NCBI GenBank assembly: GCA_018816585.1
Contig: JAHIVQ010000083.1
Span: 1-12,026 of the forward strand
From: Nanobdellota archaeon
GTDB lineage: Archaea > Nanobdellota > Nanobdellia > SCGC-AAA011-G17 > JAFCDX01
Reading direction: 5' to 3'
Length of the DNA stretch: 12,026 nucleotides
Shown: positions 6,517 to 12,026 of the stretch, in pieces
How the letters are laid out: the number at the start of each line of letters is the position of its first letter
How positions within the stretch are numbered: the stretch's first letter is position 1
Position numbers and translations under genes: made by a program
The notes under the pieces: model-generated
What the model was told of the DNA's origin: nothing
Seen by the model: the letters and a program-made list of their open reading frames with translations, nothing else
The model's database searches: none

Positions 6517-7653
6517 ATGAAAATAGCTATGTTTACAGATACTTTCATACCTAATATAAATGGTATCGTAACTTCTATTCTTAATTCTTCAGAAGCTTTA
6601 GCAAAAAGAGATCATAAAATATATATATTTACAGCAAAACCAAAACAAAAAGAGTATATCACAAAAGATTTATCTAATAATATTTCAGTATTTTATCATA
6701 GAAGAATAAAAATAGTTAATTATCCTGATTTTCAACTTGCAATGCCGGGTTTTATTGATACTATAACAAAAATTAAAAAAATAAAACCAGATATAATACA
6801 TATACATACACCATCTTTTCTTGGATGGAGTGCTTTACTTGCTGCAAAAATATTTAAAATTCCGGTTGTAGGAACATATCATACACTTCTTCCAGAATTT
6901 ACAGAATATTTACCTTTATTAAGATTCAATAAGAATCTTGCTAAAAAACTTATATGGAATTATACTAAAAAATTCTATAATTTATGTGATGTTATAACTA
7001 CACCTTCTACTGCAATGAAAAAAGAGTTGATAAATAATAATATAAAAAAGCCAATTCATTTTTTATCAAATGGTGTAGATATAAATAAATTCCATCCTAT
7101 AAAAATTAAGAAAAATAAAAATACAATAATCCATGTAGGAAGAATTGGTTATGAAAAAAGCATTGATGTATTGCTTAAAGCATTTAAAGAATTATTAAAT
7201 ATTAATAGAAATGCAAAATTAGTCATAGCAGGAAATGGTCCTGATTTGGAGAAACTTAAATCTTTTTCAAAAGAATTAGAAATAAACAAAAATGTAAAAT
7301 TTTTAGGTTCAGTTAATCATTCTAAATTACCCTTCTTATATTGTTCTGCAGAGATTTTTGTGACTGCATCAACAATAGAAACTGAAGGTCTTGTTGTGCT
7401 TGAAGCAATGGCTTGTGGTTTATCTATAATAGGAGTTAATAGTATGGCGATACCAAATATTGTTAAAAATAATAAAAATGGATTTATATCAAAACCAGGT
7501 GATTATAAAATTATGGCAAAAAATATTAATAGATTATTAAATAATAAAGAATTAAATCATAAATTTAGTGATAATTCCTTAAAATTAGTACAAAATTATT
7601 CACTTACTTCTGTTATTGATAAATTAGAAAGATTATATTCTTCATTTAATTAA
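6517..7653 (+). CDS. GT4-family glycosyltransferase (GT-B fold)
   Basis: This 378-residue cytoplasmic or membrane-associated enzyme moves a sugar from a nucleotide-sugar donor to an acceptor. The N-terminal Rossmann half starts MKIAMFTDTFIPNINGIVTS, with the glycine loop NGIV and HIHTPSFLGW (95-104). The C-terminal donor-binding half has the family hallmarks VGRIGYEKSIDVLLKAF (207-223), AGNGPD (238-243) and the E-x7-E motif in ETEGLVVLE (288-296) ahead of AMACG. It most resembles the large GT4 group that includes diacylglycerol glucosyltransferases and mannosyltransferases such as PimB. The actual acceptor (lipid, glycan or protein) cannot be read from sequence. It lies divergent from lysS on a shared promoter. 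Its stop overlaps that of the convergent GT2 gene by 4 bp. Confidence 0.92.
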   Translation: MKIAMFTDTFIPNINGIVTSILNSSEALAKRDHKIYIFTAKPKQKEYITKDLSNNISVFYHRRIKIVNYPDFQLAMPGFIDTITKIKKIKPDIIHIHTPSFLGWSALLAAKIFKIPVVGTYHTLLPEFTEYLPLLRFNKNLAKKLIWNYTKKFYNLCDVITTPSTAMKKELINNNIKKPIHFLSNGVDINKFHPIKIKKNKNTIIHVGRIGYEKSIDVLLKAFKELLNINRNAKLVIAGNGPDLEKLKSFSKELEINKNVKFLGSVNHSKLPFLYCSAEIFVTASTIETEGLVVLEAMACGLSIIGVNSMAIPNIVKNNKNGFISKPGDYKIMAKNINRLLNNKELNHKFSDNSLKLVQNYSLTSVIDKLERLYSSFN

Positions 7654-8351
7654 TTATAATTTCCCCACTCATATTTTACTGAATTTTTCTTTATTTTCCC
7701 CCCTATTATATGATAAATTGTACTTTTTGCATATTTTAATGCAAGTGTTCTTCTTCCTTCTTTTTCAAATCTTCTTACAGAAATGAATATCTTTGGTTTT
7801 TTTAAAACCCTAAATTTCCCAAATTTTGCTGCTCTTTGATTATAATCATGATCTTCACATAAAACAAGATTTTCATTAAAACCTTTTATTTTATTATGTA
7901 TATCTTTTTTAATTAAAATACAGAATCCTGCCCCAAAGGGTTTTATAAATTGTATTGCTTTTACGAAATTATTAGAAAAGTCGTACATCATTTTATCTAT
8001 CTTTTTATCACTTAATGGAATAAATTCAGTTGTTGCAATATCAATTTTTCTTGATTCAAACTCATTTAGTGTTTCTTCCAGAAAATTGTGTGATAAAATT
8101 ACATCTGCATCTAAAAATAATAAATAATCTCCTTTTGCTATTTTTGCACCATTATTTCTTGCTTCAGGAGGTAATCCTCCTTTCACAATTCTGCATTTAA
8201 ATTTTTTAGCAATAGATCTTGTTTTATCTTTACTTTTATTATCTGCTACAATGATTTCATAATCATTAAATGATTGTTTTTTTATAGAATTTAATAAATT
8301 TGGTAAATCTCTCTCTTCATTTAAAGTAGGTATTATTATAGATAACTTCAT
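7650..8351 (-). CDS. GT2-family glycosyltransferase (GT-A fold)
   Basis: The protein has 233 residues, with no membrane helices clearly predicted. The N-terminus SIIIPTLNEERDLPNLLNSI and VADNKSKDKT (35-44) form the nucleotide-sugar binding core. The DxD metal motif is DAD (81-83, in LLFLDADVIL). GGLPPEARNNGAKIAKGDY (58-76) and the acidic pair in CEDHDYNQRAAK (165-176) complete the catalytic face. The tail is basic (SVRRFEKEGRR, 191-201). It transfers a sugar to an unknown acceptor, probably in surface glycan, glycolipid or N-glycan assembly. The ATG follows the cbf5 stop by 30 nt, and a TATA box sits in between, so it can be transcribed independently. Its 3' end meets the GT4 gene, forming a small glycosylation locus. 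Confidence 0.92.
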   Translation of the reverse strand: MKLSIIIPTLNEERDLPNLLNSIKKQSFNDYEIIVADNKSKDKTRSIAKKFKCRIVKGGLPPEARNNGAKIAKGDYLLFLDADVILSHNFLEETLNEFESRKIDIATTEFIPLSDKKIDKMMYDFSNNFVKAIQFIKPFGAGFCILIKKDIHNKIKGFNENLVLCEDHDYNQRAAKFGKFRVLKKPKIFISVRRFEKEGRRTLALKYAKSTIYHIIGGKIKKNSVKYEWGNYN

Positions 8352-8372
8352 TCTATTTTTTAGTTTTATTAA

Positions 8373-8380
8373 ATTATAAA
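8373..8380 (-). promoter_or_regulatory. TATA box of the GT2 gene
   Basis: The minus strand reads TTTATAAT, starting 2 nt after the cbf5 stop codon and centred 25.5 bp before the GT2 ATG. That spacing implies a leaderless transcript separate from cbf5, although readthrough is possible. Confidence 0.6.
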
Positions 8381-8381
8381 C

Positions 8382-9371
8382 TTACTCCTTCTTATACTTT
8401 GGGTAAACATTAATATCCATACCTATAATATCCATATTAATGGCAATACCTTTTTCATTCTTAATTATTTCTTCAGAAGTTAATTCAGATTTTCCAACAC
8501 CAATTAATTCATTTTTTAGTGTAAATACTGCAACAGCATCATCTTTTTTAATGTCGGATTCTATCTTGCTTATCCCAGGAATATTTAATCTTGAACCGTG
8601 ACATAAAGGATCAACTGTTGCATCAAAAACCCATATTTTAGGCAGATGAGAAACAGCATATTCATAAGGTTTTATTACTCTTCTTAATTCTTTTTCATTT
8701 TTATTTTCTTTGTAATCTAGAAAAGCATCCTGTAAATCTTGTAATGAATACCATTCTTTATCATTAAAAGGACCTGCTTTAGTTCTTACTAATTGCTGCA
8801 TATTTGCACCAACTTTTAATTTTTGACCCCAATTATGTATTAGTGTTCTTATGTAAGTTCCAGCTTCACAACCAACCTTAAATAAAACATCTTTTCCATC
8901 AATTTCTAAAATTTTTAAATAATAAACATTCCTGAATCTTTTTTGTCTTTTAACTGCGCTCTTTACAGGAACTTGCTGTTCTATTTTTCCAATAAATTCT
9001 TTTGAAGTTTCAATTATTTCTTCTTTTTCAACATCTTTATGCAGATGCATTAGTGCCACATATTCCTTTCCTGCTAATAATAAATATTGTGACAGTTTAA
9101 CAGATTTATTGATCATTATTGGTAGAACTCCACTCACTCGAGGATCAAGTGTTCCACCGTGAGCTGATTTTTTACAATTTAATATTTTTTTAACATGCTC
9201 TGAAACAATATGTGATGTTGGTCCTTCTGGCTTATTAAGACATATAATACCACGATTAATCAGTTCTTCAACAGATCTTTTTTCAGGAATACATCCATAC
9301 TTTGAATCAGTGCTTTCTTTTCTTTTAATAAGAATAGTTCTTTTTATTTTTTCAAAAGGTAGTTCTTCCAT
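8382..9371 (-). CDS. cbf5: tRNA/rRNA pseudouridine synthase Cbf5 (dyskerin/TruB family)
   Basis: This 329-residue enzyme is the catalytic subunit of archaeal H/ACA ribonucleoproteins (with Nop10, Gar1 and L7Ae) and can also act on tRNA U55. The catalytic aspartate is D76 in HGGTLDPRVSGVLP. Other family motifs are LNKPEGPTSH (45-54), GKEYVALMHLH (101-111) and CEAGTYIRTLIHNWG (168-182). A C-terminal PUA RNA-binding domain covers about 245-325. Length and start are typical of archaeal Cbf5. I chose the ATG at 9371, which has GGGGG 5 nt upstream and lies just after the previous gene's stop. A TTG at 9395 would add eight atypical residues and overlap that gene. The other H/ACA subunits are not in this window. 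Confidence 0.95.
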   Translation of the reverse strand: MEELPFEKIKRTILIKRKESTDSKYGCIPEKRSVEELINRGIICLNKPEGPTSHIVSEHVKKILNCKKSAHGGTLDPRVSGVLPIMINKSVKLSQYLLLAGKEYVALMHLHKDVEKEEIIETSKEFIGKIEQQVPVKSAVKRQKRFRNVYYLKILEIDGKDVLFKVGCEAGTYIRTLIHNWGQKLKVGANMQQLVRTKAGPFNDKEWYSLQDLQDAFLDYKENKNEKELRRVIKPYEYAVSHLPKIWVFDATVDPLCHGSRLNIPGISKIESDIKKDDAVAVFTLKNELIGVGKSELTSEEIIKNEKGIAINMDIIGMDINVYPKYKKE

Positions 9372-9376
9372 ATTTT

Positions 9377-9381
9377 CCCCC
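9377..9381 (-). promoter_or_regulatory. Ribosome binding site deciding the cbf5 start
   Basis: The minus strand reads TAAGGGGGAAAATATGG. A GGGGG tract lies 5 nt before the ATG, immediately after the upstream TAA. It supports the start at 9371 over the TTG at 9395 and suggests coupled translation. Confidence 0.6.
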
Positions 9382-9645
9382 TTATTTTCCTTCAATAAAA
9401 TCTTCTATTTCTTTTTTCTTTTCTATGTTTAGTGAAACCTCTAGTCCATAATTTGTAGGCTTTGATAAGAGAATTTTATTTTTCAGCAATTCTTCTATTA
9501 CTTCTTTAACTTCTTTTTTGCTTCTTAAATAATCTGGCAAACCTTTTGGAAGATTATGTATATTGGTATGCTTATGCATCCAAATTTTATGCCTAACTAA
9601 TTTTCTTAGAATAAATCTCTTAATATCATCTTCTATATTATTCAT
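9382..9645 (-). CDS. Small conserved archaeal winged-helix-like protein, coupled to cbf5
   Basis: This basic protein of 87 residues has no signal or membrane segment. The central signature HKHTNIHNLPKGLPDYLRSK (24-43) is followed by a helix (44-57), then KILLSKPTNYGLEVSLN (57-73), which reads as a beta wing, and a terminal helix. The KHT..NLP.GLP and SKPT.YGL.VSLN patterns are ones I recall from short conserved proteins across archaea, without a firm function. The layout suggests a winged-helix nucleic-acid-binding protein. It is the first gene of a two-gene unit with cbf5 (10 nt between stop and next start), so a link to RNA modification, tRNA or ribosome assembly is plausible but inferred. 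A TATA box lies 24.5 bp before its ATG. Confidence 0.8.
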   Translation of the reverse strand: MNNIEDDIKRFILRKLVRHKIWMHKHTNIHNLPKGLPDYLRSKKEVKEVIEELLKNKILLSKPTNYGLEVSLNIEKKKEIEDFIEGK

Positions 9646-9665
9646 AAATTAATAAAGTTTTATAG

Positions 9666-9673
9666 CTTAAATA
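9666..9673 (-). promoter_or_regulatory. TATA box for the small protein-cbf5 unit
   Basis: The minus strand reads TATTTAAG, centred 24.5 bp before the ATG at 9645. A purine-rich AAAGA stretch lies just upstream as a possible BRE. Leaderless transcription is implied. It is divergent from the regulator promoter at 9741. Confidence 0.6.
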
Positions 9674-9740
9674 TCTTTCTATTCAGTGCTCCATTTTAGT
9701 AATTATTAAAATATAAACATAGATTCATAAAATGGAAATG

Positions 9741-9748
9741 TTTATAAA
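9741..9748 (+). promoter_or_regulatory. TATA box of the short winged-helix regulator
   Basis: TTTATAAA is preceded by a purine-rich GGAAATG, a good archaeal BRE/TATA pair. Its centre is 25.5 bp before the ATG at 9770, indicating a leaderless mRNA. Confidence 0.7.
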
Positions 9749-9769
9749 TATTAAAATTAACGAAACTGC

Positions 9770-10099
9770 ATGGAAGAACAAAGCATATTTGTTGAATATT
9801 TTGGAGGATCACCTTTTATTAAAGTATTAGATTTTTTAATAGAAGGGCAGGATTTTGATTATAGCATGACTGAAATAGCAAAAGGTGCAAATGTAGGATG
9901 GAGTGCATTTACTCGGGTTTGGAATTCTTTATTAGAAAAAGAGATTGTAATTCAGACAAGAACAATAGGAAATGCAAAGTTATTCAAATTAAACAAAAAA
10001 AATCCATCTGTTATTTCTCTTATAAAATTTGATTGGGAGTTAACAAAATTAGAAACAAATAAATTAGTCGATGAAAATTCAATACAAAATACTGCTTAA
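9770..10099 (+). CDS. Short winged-helix DNA-binding regulator
   Basis: This 109-residue protein consists almost entirely of one winged-helix domain. Helix 1 is FIKVLDFLIEG (16-26), the helix-turn-helix is YSMTEIAKGANVGWSAFTRVWNSL (31-54), and the wing is EIVIQTRTIGNAKLFKLN (58-75). A short C-terminal helix (81-99) could dimerise. The pattern is that of MarR/ArsR-like one-domain archaeal transcription factors. No cysteine or metal site is visible, so I see no sign of metal sensing. It stands alone on the plus strand, divergent from the cbf5 unit and convergent with the ribosomal operon (5 nt between stop codons). Targets are unknown. Control of the adjacent divergent promoter, 96 bp away, would be the simplest guess. 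Confidence 0.85.
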   Translation: MEEQSIFVEYFGGSPFIKVLDFLIEGQDFDYSMTEIAKGANVGWSAFTRVWNSLLEKEIVIQTRTIGNAKLFKLNKKNPSVISLIKFDWELTKLETNKLVDENSIQNTA

Positions 10100-10104
10100 T
10101 ATCT

Positions 10105-10653
10105 TTAGTGCCCAACTTTACTTTGCTTAGGGTGCTTGATTAGTGTTTTTTGGGTTTTAGAAATCCTTTTTGTCCTTTCTATTTTCTCAGCCATTATTTT
10201 TGTCTTTAATTCTTCTTTTTTCTGAGGTTCGGGGCCTTTCTTGCTTTCTTTTTCTTCTATTTCCTTTGCCTTGCCTTCATTAACTAGTTTTTCTTCTGCT
10301 CTTATTCCTTCACCTTTTACTTTATCTTGTTTAGTTTCTTTAGCTTCAACTTTTTTATTTTTTTCTTCTTTCTCTTTTTTCTCAAAGAATGGATGATCAA
10401 CTAATTCAACTTGAGCATAATCTTCAATTTTCCTTGTCTTTATCTTTACTTTTGATGGTGGATTTTTATTCCCATTTATCCATAAGTAATCATTTAATTT
10501 AGAACCAATTCTTACATCCTCAACCTTCATATGTCTGCAAATAAAATTTCTTATCTCATTTACAGCTCTTTTTGTTCTTTTATAATTAGGGGCTTTCAAA
10601 AATGCTCTTCTTAATGGTATTACATGAATCCTTTCTTTATTATCTTCTGCCAT
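10105..10653 (-). CDS. rpl31e: Ribosomal protein eL31 (L31e) with long charged C-terminal extension
   Basis: The N-terminal 90 or so residues are a full eL31: RIHVIPLRRAFLKAPNYKRT (8-27), the helix RAVNEIRNFICRHM, the LNDYLWINGNKNPPSKVKIK segment (53-72) and the closing strand of residues 77-86. eL31 is a large-subunit protein next to the nascent-chain exit tunnel. The family is normally about 80-100 residues long. Here another 90 or so residues follow, first a Lys/Glu-rich low-complexity stretch (92-152) and then a basic tail (about 155-182, net positive). The extension is in frame without interruption. It is the last gene of the eS19-eL39-eL31 unit, and its ATG overlaps the eL39 stop by one base. 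Confidence 0.93.
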   Translation of the reverse strand: MAEDNKERIHVIPLRRAFLKAPNYKRTKRAVNEIRNFICRHMKVEDVRIGSKLNDYLWINGNKNPPSKVKIKTRKIEDYAQVELVDHPFFEKKEKEEKNKKVEAKETKQDKVKGEGIRAEEKLVNEGKAKEIEEKESKKGPEPQKKEELKTKIMAEKIERTKRISKTQKTLIKHPKQSKVGH

Positions 10654-10826
10654 TATGCTTTTATCTTATCTCTTCTCCAGTTTCTTTTTATTGCTGTAAA
10701 TCTTCCAGGATGAACTCTTCTTCCAAGCCTTAGTGCTTTTGGAACTACCCAAAATGGAGCCCATTTTGTTTGCTTTTTACATTTTGCTAAACGTAATTTT
10801 TTTGCTTTAGGTTTATTACGTGCCAT
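10653..10826 (-). CDS. rpl39e: Ribosomal protein eL39 (L39e)
   Basis: A short gene of 57 codons plus stop. The protein begins MARNKPKAKKLRLAKCKKQT and ends KRNWRRDKIKA, the recognisable ends of archaeal eL39, whose usual sequence begins MARNKP and ends RRHWRRTKL. eL39 threads into the wall of the nascent-peptide exit tunnel of the 50S subunit. The archaeal protein is usually about 51 residues. This one is about six longer, mostly between the HP (39-40) and the NWRR motif, where residues GRFTAI lie. It starts one base after the eS19 stop, and its TAA shares a base with the eL31 ATG, so all three are translationally coupled. No Shine-Dalgarno site is visible. Confidence 0.95.
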   Translation of the reverse strand: MARNKPKAKKLRLAKCKKQTKWAPFWVVPKALRLGRRVHPGRFTAIKRNWRRDKIKA

Positions 10827-10827
10827 T

Positions 10828-11241
10828 TTATGCTAATTTATCAAGAAATGATTTTCCTTTTCCTGTTATAATTCTTCCTTTATGAACTCCAACTTCTGCT
10901 TTTTTTGCAAATCCTGCTTTTTCTAGTTGTTGAAGTACTTTTCTTGTTATATTACTAGAGCCACTATAAAATCTGTCTGGTTTATGTCCTCTGTTCTTTT
11001 TACCACCATACTTTCTTTTTAATTTTGATACTCCTATAGGTCCTTTTGATAAGTATAATTTTCTTAACATAGAAGCTGTTCTCTTATACCACCAATCTTT
11101 ATCTTCAGGTGGTCTTTCTTTAGAAACCCCTGTTTTACAATATTTTGCCCATTCTGGAGCCTTTATCTCTTCTACTTTTTTAAGCTCTTCAGCTGCTTTA
11201 ATGATTATCTCACTTGCATCCTTATTATATATGTTAACCAT
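10828..11241 (-). CDS. rps19e: Ribosomal protein eS19 (S19e)
   Basis: This 137-residue small-subunit protein is needed for head formation and late 16S maturation of the 30S particle. Family marks are PEWAKYCKTGVSKERPPEDK (29-48), DWWYKRTASMLRKLYLSKGP (49-68), IGVSKLKRKYGGKKNRG (69-85), and the winged-helix end SGSSNITRKVLQQLEKAGF then GRIITGKGKSFLDKLA. Length is close to archaeal relatives (about 150). It leads the compact ribosomal operon. Its promoter lies in the 34-nt gap behind the membrane-regulator gene. In many archaea a PDCD5-type DNA-binding protein gene separates eS19 from eL39; here they are one base apart. Confidence 0.95.
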   Translation of the reverse strand: MVNIYNKDASEIIIKAAEELKKVEEIKAPEWAKYCKTGVSKERPPEDKDWWYKRTASMLRKLYLSKGPIGVSKLKRKYGGKKNRGHKPDRFYSGSSNITRKVLQQLEKAGFAKKAEVGVHKGRIITGKGKSFLDKLA

Positions 11242-11260
11242 CGTTTCCTTAAAAATAGTT

Positions 11261-11268
11261 TATTTAAA
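11261..11268 (-). promoter_or_regulatory. TATA box of the ribosomal protein operon
   Basis: The minus strand reads TTTAAATA, a consensus archaeal box A, centred 23.5 bp before the eS19 ATG (11241). It lies in the gap after the membrane-regulator stop. T-rich runs on both sides may also terminate the upstream transcript. Confidence 0.7.
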
Positions 11269-11275
11269 AATCTTT

Positions 11276-11890
11276 TTATTTGTTCAAAATCAGGATATTT
11301 GCCCTTCCCTTTTTTATTTTCCTTATAATCCCTTTATTTTCTAAGTCTGTTACCATTAAACTTATCTTTGCTTCAGATAAACCTGTTTTTTGTACTAGGT
11401 CTCGTTGCACTATTCTATTACCTTCTTTTTTAATTATTTTAATAATATAATCTAAATCCTTGTCAATTAATTCCTCTTTTTTAGGTTTTTTATAATATCT
11501 AACTAAAATAAAAAGTATTATCCCTATGATAGCAATAATTATTAAGATATATAACCATAAATATGAACTAGTTTTTTCATTATTTTCAAATTCAGGTATT
11601 AAAAACAAATCATAAGTATATATACCTTCTTTATCTATATTTATAGATTCATTAGTTGTAAGACTTTTGTCATTTGTGTAAGCTTTTATTTCATAACTGC
11701 CTGATGAAATGCTGCTAAATTCATATGAACCTTCTTTTGCAACCATCCTTTGTATAGGATTTGTATTTATCTCAACAATAACATTTTTTATTTTATCAAG
11801 ACTAATATCATATACATTTCCCTGCAATGTTGCTGCGCTTATACTATTAATTGTGATTAATAGCAATAAAATTATAATCAGCGCTTTCAT
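11276..11890 (-). CDS. Membrane-anchored winged-helix regulator with extracellular beta-sandwich
   Basis: This 204-residue protein has a signal peptide (1-19) and an extracellular beta-sandwich (21-98) of the carboxypeptidase-regulatory-like/Ig type: LQGNVYDISLDKIKNVIVEI then GSYEFSSISSGSYEIKAYT. A TM helix (110-132) and a basic stop-transfer RYYKKPKK follow. A cytoplasmic winged-helix domain (143-204) has the recognition region QRDLVQKTGLSEAKISLMVT and wing IIRKIKKGRANILIL. This is the layout of archaeal one-component membrane regulators, in which an outside domain could report on the surface or a ligand while the tethered HTH contacts DNA. Signal and targets are unknown. An alternative is a DNA-tethering membrane protein with no regulatory role. 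It is transcribed toward the ribosomal operon, with a TATA box 25.5 bp ahead of its ATG and two direct repeats further upstream. Confidence 0.85.
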   Translation of the reverse strand: MKALIIILLLLITINSISAATLQGNVYDISLDKIKNVIVEINTNPIQRMVAKEGSYEFSSISSGSYEIKAYTNDKSLTTNESINIDKEGIYTYDLFLIPEFENNEKTSSYLWLYILIIIAIIGIILFILVRYYKKPKKEELIDKDLDYIIKIIKKEGNRIVQRDLVQKTGLSEAKISLMVTDLENKGIIRKIKKGRANILILNK

Positions 11891-11910
11891 ATTTTATTAT
11901 AGAAAATAAT

Positions 11911-11920
11911 CTTTAAAAAG
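11911..11920 (-). promoter_or_regulatory. TATA box of the membrane-anchored regulator gene
   Basis: The minus strand reads CTTTTTAAAG, centred 25.5 bp before the ATG at 11890, followed by AT-rich DNA. It predicts a leaderless transcript. Confidence 0.6.
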
Positions 11921-11949
11921 TTTTCTTTTCTAAAAAGAAGGTTAATTTG

Positions 11950-11989
11950 GACCCTATAAAGGGTTAAATGACCTTATAAAGTTTTAAAA
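11950..11989. repeat. Two adjacent imperfect 20-bp direct repeats
   Basis: Unit 1 (11950-11969) begins GACCCTATAAAG and unit 2 (11970-11989) begins GACCTTATAAAG. The two agree at 16 of 20 positions and are spaced exactly 20 bp, about two helical turns. Unit 1 also contains the inverted repeat ACCCT-ATAA-AGGGT (11951-11964). They lie 30 bp upstream of the regulator's TATA box and may be an operator. AGG(G)TTAA also occurs at 11938-11945 and at the window end (12019-12026). Confidence 0.5.
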
Positions 11990-12003
11990 ATTCAATAAAA
12001 AAA

Positions 12004-12017
12004 GTTTATTTATAAAC
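12004..12017. promoter_or_regulatory. Palindromic TATA-like element at the window edge
   Basis: GTTTAT-TT-ATAAAC is a perfect inverted repeat containing TTTATAAA at 12009-12016. By the spacing seen elsewhere in this window, it could be the TATA box of a plus-strand gene starting about 10 bp beyond the window. That gene cannot be seen here. Confidence 0.4.
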
Positions 12018-12026
12018 AAGGTTAAA

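Noticed and set aside
6465..6548. N-terminal extension of LysRS back to the ATG at 6548
   Set aside because: The extra 28 residues are hydrophobic, unlike the family, cross the shared promoter and overlap the GT4 coding start. METINFW at 6464 fits both the family and the TATA spacing.
7650..7653. Fusion or frameshift joining the two glycosyltransferases
   Set aside because: They are on opposite strands with overlapping stop codons. Each is complete with its own catalytic motifs.
9372..9395. TTG start for cbf5 at 9395
   Set aside because: It overlaps the upstream gene, and the ATG at 9371 has a GGGGG site at proper spacing.
11891..12026. A CRISPR leader/repeat or tRNA in the right-end intergenic region
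   Set aside because: Only two imperfect 20-bp units without spacers, and no cloverleaf-forming sequence. Interpreted as regulatory DNA.

Overview
The window looks like a piece of a small, very AT-rich archaeal genome, most likely from the DPANN superphylum (Woesearchaeota, Pacearchaeota or Nanoarchaeota-like). The evidence is archaeal-type ribosomal proteins eS19, eL39 and eL31, a Cbf5-type pseudouridine synthase with a PUA domain, a class I lysyl-tRNA synthetase, an archaeal Hjc resolvase, a minimal histone-fold protein, and TATA-box promoters about 25 bp ahead of start codons. The exact lineage is inference. Gene packing is extreme: many neighbours overlap by 1-29 nt and no gap exceeds about 140 bp. 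I see no tRNA, rRNA, CRISPR array, insertion sequence or prophage gene.

Left part (1-4512). The tail of an unknown + strand gene overlaps a secreted or membrane-anchored beta-domain protein gene. Converging on it is a tight five-gene minus-strand unit, read from 4512 down to 1270: Hjc Holliday-junction resolvase, a protein resembling ribosome hibernation factor HPF/RaiA, the radical SAM enzyme AmrS, a lamin-tail-domain surface protein, and a conserved archaeal protein of unknown function. One promoter at about 4537 could drive all five.

Middle (4551-8351). A monocistronic 56-residue histone-fold protein with a strong Shine-Dalgarno site and a structured leader, bounded by a poly-T terminator, is followed by class I LysRS. 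LysRS and a divergent GT4 glycosyltransferase share a single near-symmetric TATA box lying exactly midway between their start codons. The GT4 gene converges on a GT2 glycosyltransferase with overlapping stop codons. Both transferases probably build cell-surface glycans or glycolipids.

Right part (8382-12026). A small archaeal winged-helix-like protein is coupled to Cbf5. A divergent short winged-helix regulator follows. Then comes a compact ribosomal operon eS19-eL39-eL31, in which eL31 carries a long charged tail and eL39 appears to carry a short insertion. Upstream lies a membrane-anchored one-component regulator (signal peptide, beta-sandwich, TM, winged helix). The right edge holds two imperfect 20-bp direct repeats and a palindromic TATA-like element, which may control that regulator and an unseen + strand gene.

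A consistent theme is leaderless transcription. Eight of the nine promoters tied to genes inside the window have a TATA centre 23.5-26.5 bp from the start codon. The histone-fold gene is the exception, with a predicted leader of about 50 nt.
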